This document shows positions 56,684-64,000 of a stretch of DNA of 64,000 bases, in pieces. This DNA is from Trachythela sp. YZ-2020. Lineage: Eukaryota > Cnidaria > Anthozoa > Malacalcyonacea > Clavulariidae. The first letter of the stretch is position 1, and every line of letters begins with the position of its first letter. The translations under genes were made by a program, and so were the position numbers. The DNA is taken from NCBI GenBank assembly GCA_016169945.1, contig JADLSH010000073.1, positions 992,001 through 1,056,000 on the forward strand, in the 5' to 3' direction. The notes under the pieces were generated by a model. That model saw only the letters and a program-made list of their open reading frames with translations, ran no database searches and had not been told where the DNA came from.

Positions 56684-57660
56684 TCAATTTTGTTCGTTTT
56701 GTTTTGAGGAAATGCTCATGAATGACTTCATCATTTCATATTGCATTTCGATTTGTTTCTCTTGTAGCTCAAGTTTCTTTTTCTCCAAGGCCATAGAGTC
56801 TTCCTTTAATTTTGGTTCCACTTGCAAGGCCTTGTTTTTATATTCAAGCTCCATTTCTCGGAACTTTGTGTTTGACTTACTCTTGTCTGAAAGGTATCCC
56901 ATAAAATCGGACCTGGTTGTACGTTGACTCTTCTTTTTTTTACCTGTCAACATACAAAGGTTTTTGTGCTTTAACCCAATGTCATTGTGCCCTCATGTGC
57001 CTAACTCTATATATTTTTACTGTAGCTAACATCACTCATCAGACAATTAGACTCATAAATAGGCGATTCTTGGGCATTAATTAATAGGTCACAATTTGTA
57101 TTTTAGAACCTCATCATTCACTAAAGGGTCAATAGTAAATTAACGCACCTTTCTTAATATGAGGTCCTGCATAATCACCATTATCAGATGAGTCACTCTC
57201 CTCATCTGAATCGCTAGCTGCCTTCTCTAAATAAGAAATGTAGTGTTAACAAACTATGGTGCAATTACATACTATGTCTGATGCCAGGCAATTTTACTTG
57301 CCAAATGAAATCCCTTGCATCTTAATGGTGAAAATTTAAAACACAGAAATTAAGAGATGAGGAAATTGAAATGTAAACTTGCTAATGAAACTAAAACATG
57401 CTATATTCCGACTAAAAATCCTATTTAGTTTCAAGTATATATTTATTAAATGTATGCTATTTGACCCACTTTCTCTCATAGAAACCATAGCTGCTGTTCG
57501 GAACATATCCGCATTCTGTTTGTCAAGTCCTTCTTTGAGTTGTTTCTTTGCTTTGGCAGTAGATTTCTCTTTTTCCATGTCATTCTTATATGACAGCACA
57601 TCATCTAATAGTTGTTCCATCTCGCCATACTGTTCTTCTGTACCTGACCTATGATTTTGT
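56684..57660 (-). CDS. Harbinger accessory protein, coiled-coil part (Myb/SANT region not found)
   Basis: The minus strand has three coding pieces. 57660-57483 holds 'GTEEQYGEMEQLLDDVLSYK' and 'AKAKKQLKEGLDKQNADMF'. 57227-57149 holds the acidic 'ASDSDEESDSSDNGDY'. 56944-56684 begins KKKKSQRTTRSDFMGYLSDK, has a long charged coiled coil ('ALEKKKLELQEKQIEMQYEM') and stops. This matches the C-terminal half of the second Harbinger protein, which helps the transposase reach the nucleus and bind the ends. The N-terminal Myb/SANT-like domain usually in it was not found between 57660 and 58100; only a possible starter 'MEKR' exon (57976-57987) is visible. Exon borders are approximate. Confidence 0.55.
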
Positions 57661-58436
57661 GAAATTAATAGTAAATTTAACCCACTAAGATTTGGATGGG
57701 TAATTAACGTGTGTGTAATCAAAGTGTGTGTTTGGATGTGTAATCAAACATTCCCAGGAGTACATCCCCAGGCATGAAGAATATATCGGTTGTGTGTTTT
57801 GAAAATGAACAAAAATGGCGTCTGTCAACTATATAAATTTATCCTATCTGTTATCTGTATCATATAATTGGATAAATTTGCTTTTAGATTTATTCCTGAA
57901 GAAACATTTATCCTGCAAGCACATTAAACTTTAAACAACCAGAAAAAGTACGTTAAAATCGATGAAAATACGTACCCGTTTCTCCATCCTTTGGCTTTTT
58001 ATTTACCCGTTCGTCCTTTACGAGTAGACCTTGGTTTACCGCGGGAAAACGGGTAGACATTACGGGTAAAAATGCTGACGTCAGCAAAAAATGGTAAACA
58101 AAATGGCGATACCCGTACACCGAAACCGGGGTATCTTAACCTCTCTAATATGGGAATTTTTCGTCCCGACTAAGCGGGATCCCGGCAACAGACGCCGGGA
58201 TCCCCAGGCGTGATCATATAAACACTCAATATAGTTTATATTACAAGCGGGATCTCGGCAAATGTCCCGTCCCGCCTAGCCGGGATCATATAAACAGGCC
58301 CTAAATCGCATTTCGATCGGACCCGGGGACCATCTTCTTTCCAAATTGCACTCGATTTAAACCAGGCTATCATGCAGCTATACTAAGCAAAAACATGAAC
58401 AAAAAGATAGAACGAAGACTTTGGCCGAGTTTCCAG

Positions 58437-58845
58437 ACCATGTGTGGGAAACACGGGTGGCAGATGCGGTGAGCGCGCTGCCCCTTACCTCTGAGTTAAG
58501 CTGGCTATACAGTAGATCGAGGGCAGGGATTTACGTTGGTTGGTAACGTACTTCCCTGTGCTTGATAAATTCATATAAGTATAGTTTGGTTGGTTCTCTC
58601 CTGTGCTTCGAGGGTTCTTCTCCGGGTACTCCGGTTTTCCTCCCTCACTAAAAACCAACCCTTAGGCCTTAGTTGTCGAGCACGTGTATCTCGTGCCTCG
58701 TATATCGAGCCTCTGGTTCGGGTGAATTGGGCAACCACACCCTGTGTAGTCGACATTAATAAATCATCATTATCATTATCATTATCATTATCATTATCAT
58801 TATCATTATCATTATCATTATCATTATCATTATCATTATCATGTC
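58437..58845 (+). repeat. SINE-like module with (CATTAT)n tail
   Basis: A tRNA-like start region ('GGTGGCAGATGCGGTGAGCG') is followed by the conserved core TTCTCCGGGTACTCCGGTTT-TCCTCCCTCAC. The tail is a hexanucleotide microsatellite (58766-58840, about twelve CATTAT units). The same core occurs at 12659-12725 (reverse) and 60374-60400. ORFs spelled by the microsatellite are not genes. Confidence 0.65.
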
Positions 58846-59414
58846 TTGATCGACTGATGTACAGTAATATCAAAATACAAAGTCAAATCCGTTTGGTTTT
58901 GCTTATCCCAACCCCGAAAAATACAATTTCACCAGTCCTAACTCTCTCACGTAGGAACTTCGCTCGAAACGTCGGAATTCTGTGCATATATTTTTAGTTG
59001 GTGACTTTGTATTTCAACACAGCGGCGTACGTTAGCATCCAAATCTTAATATAATAAAAAAATAAAAGATTTCCAATAGCCGATACCATATCGTAACTAC
59101 GGCAAACACAATAACAAATCCCATTGACACAATGCAATAATAAACACCACCAAAAGTAGAAGTATACTTGTTGGCGGTACACTACGTAAGAGGGCTTTAT
59201 GAAGAGGAAGTGCAGTGTGGAGCTCACTGCTAGAAAATAACTCACCACCCCTAAGGAAATGTGTGCCTCGACTGGTGTGTATGAAATTTTCAATTTCATT
59301 TACGGTGGTGGTGCAAGTGCAAAAAAGGAATGTCTGCACCATCATTCCGATATAAGTTTAGATTTCCGAGATTTTCTCACGTATGATTTCACGAAAAAAC
59401 CCCAATATGACATG

Positions 59415-59601
59415 AAGGGAGTTTAAGATTCACGTATGAGGGCAACGGCACACGATTTCTTTCTTATCTCAAGAGAATGCTCACACATTACAATTTTAAA
59501 ATAGCAAGTTCATTATTTTCCATATATTGCCTTATAGCGTCAACTTTTTCTTCGCCTAGCGTTTTTCGTTTGACGTATGAACGCGAATCTTAAACTCCCT
59601 T
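59415..59601. mobile_element. Short MITE with AAGGGAGTTTAAG ends
   Basis: The left end AAGGGAGTTTAAGATTC and the right end GAATCTTAAACTCCCTT are exact inverted repeats; a further CACGTATGA / TGACGTATGA match lies just inside. No clear target duplication was found, so the superfamily is open. Confidence 0.65.
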
Positions 59602-60299
59602 ATAAATTACAGGATTACAGTAATTTAAATATGGTAAGACACAAAGCGGTGACCTTCAAATTTACTAGTAGTTATATGGGAGCAAAAATGATGCCAAACG
59701 TATCTATTATGAATGTCCACCAAAATTGGTCATTGTATAAAAGGCATATTGCTATGTACTGTATAATGGCAAATCTATCACATTGATAACTCACAGTAGC
59801 AAATGAGCAGACTACAATAAACTGACAGTGTTACTGAAATGAAACTAACTTTGCTTTTTAGCACATTACAATTACATTACCATAGTCACGGGCTCCTGCT
59901 ATATAGCGGTGAAAATAGAAAGATAATTAAGAGAATAATTCATAGATAACACTATGCTAATTTTAATGCATCCCTTGAACCCTACACAATCTTCTCTTCT
60001 GTTCTATAATAATTTGAACGTATATATATGCATGCAGTCCATGTATCCATGCAGACTTATAACTATCTAATACAATATGTACAGTACAGCTACAAAGACA
60101 TCTAAGAACCCCCAACAAAGAAAAGATGATCAGATAATTATATAGTCGTTCGGCATGCTATATCTATATACGACACCTCAAATTGTTGCCGTTGGTTGGT
60201 TGCACTTCTCACATGCATTATTTGTATATTATTTAATTCTGCAAATCTATACTTTCAAACATTTTTATCACTACAGGCAGTAAACTTTATATACATCCA

Positions 60300-60505
60300 T
60301 CTGTTTCAATGCGACTCGAACCCAGTCCTCACGTGAAAAGAGTAAAGTCAACGCTCTGCCGAAAGTCGTGGGTTTTCTCCGGGTACTCCGGTTTCCTCCC
60401 ACAGGGAAAGTTGACAGGGTGGGTTAGGTAAAAGGGCCCACAGTAATTGGCATATGCTGTTGTGGTGACCCTGCCCTAGTTGGCGAAGCTAATAAAATAA
60501 ATAAA
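60300..60505 (+). repeat. SINE-like module, third copy
   Basis: Contains TTCTCCGGGTACTCCGGTTTCCTCCCACAGGG and an (AATAA)n tail near 60490-60510. A degenerate tRNA-like stretch (ACTCGAACCCAGTCC ... AACGCTCTGCC, in reverse sense a B/A-box pair) precedes it. It lies about 170 bp downstream of the second NLR-like gene. Confidence 0.55.
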
Positions 60506-60675
60506 AATATGTTTGATATTGCAAATTTAAAATACAGCTGAAACACCAAGTATAATAACCTCAAAATAATTTAATAGTATACGTAAAGAAAGATGTAGTT
60601 CATCTACTTCAAAATTTTATACACAATATTCTACACATAAGATTAGCCGTTTCACTAGAAGGGGAATCCTTATTG

Positions 60676-63600
60676 TTACCAATGTTGATAAGTCGGGAAA
60701 TCACTAGTGAGTACACGCACCATGTTGTCTTTTCCCAGCAGAGCCCAAAAAAACTTCTTCTTCCATCCATAATTTGCACAGTTAGAGCCACACTCTCTGA
60801 CAAGATGATAAATACGACCGGAATGTTCCTGCCTATCAAGATCTCCGCTAATAGTCAGGCTACGATCTTCTATAGCAAGAAGGGTGCCTCCGATATTCGA
60901 TCTCCTACGACCATCACAGGCTTGTATTTTTACAACGAAACGTTTACCACGTTTGGGCGCTTCTGCGTACTTCGGACCACTTCGTTCAAGCCACGGCACT
61001 GGCATCTTCATTTCAAGTCCCTCTGAAACCTTTTTATCACCAATTAAACCGGATGACGGTGGAAGAACATTTACCAAAACGCTATATTTCTCTAAAAGCC
61101 GAGCACAATTGTTCTTATGCTTTTCCCAGTCACTTTTTTGACATTCTGAGTTGCAATATCCAGCGGTAAAACATCCGGTACATTTCACCAATTTGCCATT
61201 TTTATGACAGAAAAAACAAATGTCAGTAAACGTTTGTGACGGTGGCTCACAGCCTCTTTCAATGTTATTTTTCAATTCATTTTCAGTGCATTTTGCTTCT
61301 ATGAAATCATCTTGGCTTGAGAACAATACATTAGGACTCGGAATCGCACTGTCAATCTCATCATCAGCTGCCATGGTTTGGTCAATACCGAGCCCTTGAT
61401 TGCTAAAAATCTGATTGGATTCAATAACTGACTGTGGATGACCTGACGCCTTACTAGTTGGTACCACAAGAATGCCACCACATTTGTTTTGATAAATTTT
61501 GTTCCGAGAAATACGACACCAAGTATCGCTCGCTTGAATCCCCAGCCAACCATTCTCAAAGATCTCATTTTCCTCTATGACTGCGGAACATTTTTCACGA
61601 ACAAAGATCCCATGACGGTCATTATGAAATATTTCATTTCGTGTCAGTTTTACTTCCCCTTTCTCAACACCTATACCCATTTCCTCGTTATCATAAACTT
61701 GACAACCTGCCATATCACACGTACCATACTTAACAACTAAACCCCATCGGTTACCGTGAAGTTTGCTGTTCTTAAGCAGAAGATTTCCACCTTTTAAAAC
61801 TTCTACTCCCATAGATTCGTTACCAGAAAATACAGAGCCTTTAACATTGGCTTTTCCAAGAATGGACAAAGCAGTGTTTTTGCAATTGGAAAACTGACAT
61901 TTCTTTACACTAAGATTTCCGTGTGACGCAAAAGCACGCTCATCTATATTGCTGGAGAACGAACAGTCAAAAAACTCAACTACCGATTCGCGAAAGGTAC
62001 ACCAGTTTCCAAGCTCAAATATAAAAGAAATGTTAACAGCCATCATGAAGCTGTAAGAAAGTAAACCAAAATTACCAGCGAAGGAAATTCTAACATCACG
62101 TTCAGGCGAACTGTTACCCACACCAACAAGACAAAAACCACCTGTCCACAACCGTTTTACGTTGACTTTGAAGATTTGGTCTTCTTTAACATGAATCATG
62201 TCAAAATCACCCGCAGCGAGGCGATACTCTCCTGGCTTGAAGATAATAATTTTGCTCGGCATACGAGAAAAATAAGAAAGCAAAGAAGCAAGTGGCCACT
62301 GAGAAAGCAAAGAAATAAGTGAAGACACGTCATCACAAACATGGATGCATTGTTTTAAATTGGAAAATGAAGCTTTGAATGGTGGAAATTCGTCAAAGAC
62401 ATTGCGATTGTAATAAAATGCTAAAGCTACAGCACACACCGCATCCCACCTTTCATTTAAGCCGAGAAGAGCCAAGGCTTTCCTAGCATGACCTCGCCAA
62501 CACTCAGGAGAATACTTAATGTATTCTTCAGCATCTCTGAGGGCATTCATATACTGCTTTAAGTGGAGATAGGCAGATGCACGGCTGCTAAGCAACGTAG
62601 GATCAAACGAATCTGTTCCTTTGCTGCGATCAATACAAGAGGAATATATTTCTAAAGCTTCTTGAAACTTACTCTCCATGAAACGTTTCTTACCTTCCAA
62701 GCGCATTTCTTCAATTACTGATTTCATGGAGTCATTAGCAGAGATCTCAGAAGGAGCAGGATTGTTTGTCTCAACAGGTGCCTTACAGGAATATTGAATA
62801 AGCCTTCGAAGAGACTCAGACAGAGGAAACATGTGCGGAAATAGAGCATTCAACCTCTCTTCTGAAATCACGTTACAACCCCAGTCAAGAATACGATTAG
62901 CAAAGTCAGCAACAGTTTTTGCCTGACTACTAGAATTACTCACATTCAAATGTAGTGCACATTCATAGACTATTCTCGCTACTTCTGGCAGAAAAACTGT
63001 TTTCTCTTTAACATCACAGAAGATATTTAGAAAACCCTCAAGATTCAATCTGATTTCATGCGCGTGTAAACACAACTTATGCCACTTGTAGAAGCGGGAA
63101 AAATCAGTTGGATGAAGAGAAGATCGATCGTTTTGCTCAGTACTTACTACACTTTCCAAAAGGATATCTGGAGATGGACAATTTGAGAAGGCAAAACGCA
63201 ACAAACGAGCTGCGTCAACAATGCTTTCAACTTTCTCTTCCGGCTTAAGATTTGCCCGAATGACCTCCTGGACTAACCGATGAACAGTAAGGGAAGAGTT
63301 ATGTGATTCCTTAAAGAGGGAAAAATCAGTCAGAAGTTTCAGGACTTCAAGAGAACCTAAAGAAGAGCTCACATGCTCACAATATGCTTTGTCGTCAACA
63401 CGGGGTTCGCCAATGTTAATAAGTTCGTTTTGAATTTCATTGGGATTCATAAACGCAGAAGCATTGAGAAAACGAATGGCGATCATGCCGTTTTCATTCA
63501 TTCGAATATGTTCAAAGTTGAGAAGCCATGTTGTACGGACGGCCAATCGTTCTGGAGATGTTCCGTAAGGAGAATTTGCTTTCTTCTTGTTCAGAAGTTG

Positions 63601-63731
63601 AAGGGACTGTCTCTCGTACGATTCTAAGTATTGGGATAAGGTGCACTTAAGGTACTTGATGTAAGCACAAGCTTGTTCTAACGCCAATGGTAAACCACCA
63701 AGCTTTTGATATAGAAGATCTGCAATCACGT
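60676..63731 (-). CDS. NLR-like gene 2 (paralogue), last exon; gene continues past the window
   Basis: After acceptor taatacag at 63732 it starts 'DVIADLLYQKLGGLPLALEQ', the same boundary as exon 4 of gene 1, and runs open to the stop at 60676 (about 1,018 codons). MHD-equivalent 'VHRLVQEVI', TPRs (about 62450-62740), beta-helix (about 61400-62280) and an intact MYND finger (about 61110-61225) are all present. It is very close to gene 1 in the ARC/TPR half and more different in the beta-helix, where it has about 20 extra residues ('GDFDMIHVKEDQIFKVNV') absent from gene 1. Exons 1-3 (HEPN and NB-ARC) must lie beyond 64000. Same strand and order as gene 1: a tandem duplication. Confidence 0.87.
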
Positions 63732-64000
63732 CTGTATTAAAGAAAATATGATAATTACGAACATCTTGAAAATCAAATGATTGTATGTAGTTGTATAAGT
63801 TTCAATTTCAGTATAGATTGTATATCGCTGAAGCAACAATGCTGAGTTTCTCAAAGTACTATTAATTATTAGAACAATGTAATACAAAACATCTCCAAAC
63901 AAAATAATCTCGTGCGCTCAAGATTTGATGCGGTGATATTGCGATTCTATTTCAACATGAGCGTCAAACCTATTGTAATTACAAGATGACCTAGACCTGT
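63732..64000 (-). other. Intron of NLR-like gene 2
   Basis: Upstream of the large exon on the minus strand. No further exon is visible before the window ends; in gene 1 the equivalent intron is 344 bp, so the NB-ARC exon probably starts just outside. Confidence 0.5.

Larger units (their letters stand above)
54531..58301. mobile_element. PIF/Harbinger element, probably nested in a second Harbinger-like element
   Basis: Outer ends GGGCCTGTTTACATGATCCC and (reverse complement) GGGCCTGTTTATATGATCCC are flanked by TAA on both sides (54528-54530, 58302-58304). A second pair of inverted repeats lies inside, GAGAGGTTAAGATACCCCGG at 54698 and its mirror ending at 58145, continuing into TTTCGGTGTACGGGTA. 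The inner right end is followed by TAA, but the inner left end is preceded by GGG. Two readings fit: one element with compound ends, or an autonomous Harbinger (54698-58145) inserted into a MITE. Two genes lie inside in opposite orientation, as is usual for Harbingers. Confidence 0.82.

Noticed and set aside
58757..58850. Long (CATTAT)n/(ATAATG)n tract giving DN- or LS-repeat ORFs on both strands
   Set aside because: The ORFs are direct translations of a hexanucleotide microsatellite at the end of a SINE-like module; no start context or domain.

Overview
This is a eukaryotic, AT-rich, intron-bearing and very repeat-dense window. I read it as cnidarian DNA, probably anthozoan. The reasons are long introns with GT/AG borders, lectin/SRCR/discoidin surface proteins with ITAM-like tails, large NLR-like genes with a DZIP3-type HEPN start, and many short palindromic and inverted-repeat transposons. 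No species can be named from sequence alone.

Two gene systems stand out. (1) On the + strand, 2974-20361, seven phase-compatible exons encode a surface receptor. In order they carry a cysteine-containing lectin-like module, a SUEL galactose/rhamnose-binding lectin, an SRCR-like domain, a discoidin (F5/8C) domain split over two exons, a transmembrane helix, and a cytoplasmic tail with an ITAM-like tyrosine pair. The signal-peptide exon was not found. (2) On the - strand, 45429-38075, four exons encode an NLR-like (STAND) protein: HEPN with an intact RX4H motif, a coiled linker, NB-ARC with Walker A and B, winged-helix/TPR, a right-handed beta-helix, and a MYND zinc finger. A one-base loss in exon 3 breaks its frame. 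A close paralogue of the large last exon lies head-to-tail at 63731-60676; its upstream exons are beyond the window. The natural reading is a receptor and an intracellular sensor of innate or self/non-self recognition, but that function is inferred from domain content only.

The rest is mostly mobile DNA. Left part (1-17 kb): tandem tRNA-like SINE units, MULE-like and hAT-like MITEs with clear target-site duplications, a duplicated 376-bp block, and a broken non-LTR retrotransposon. Middle (21-31 kb): a Crypton tyrosine-recombinase element with a nonsense codon, flanked by two long palindromes and non-autonomous relatives, then a relic sushi/CCP exon and a long-inverted-repeat element. Between 31 and 38 kb: an hAT MITE, a minisatellite of about 120 bp and otherwise unassigned sequence. 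Between the two NLR copies (45-60 kb): a near-palindromic integrase-like element with a perfect 8-bp target duplication, a PIF/Harbinger element with an intact-looking DDE transposase, further MITEs and SINE-like modules.

Exon borders were chosen by eye from GT/AG sites, reading phase and domain continuity. No search or transcript data were available.
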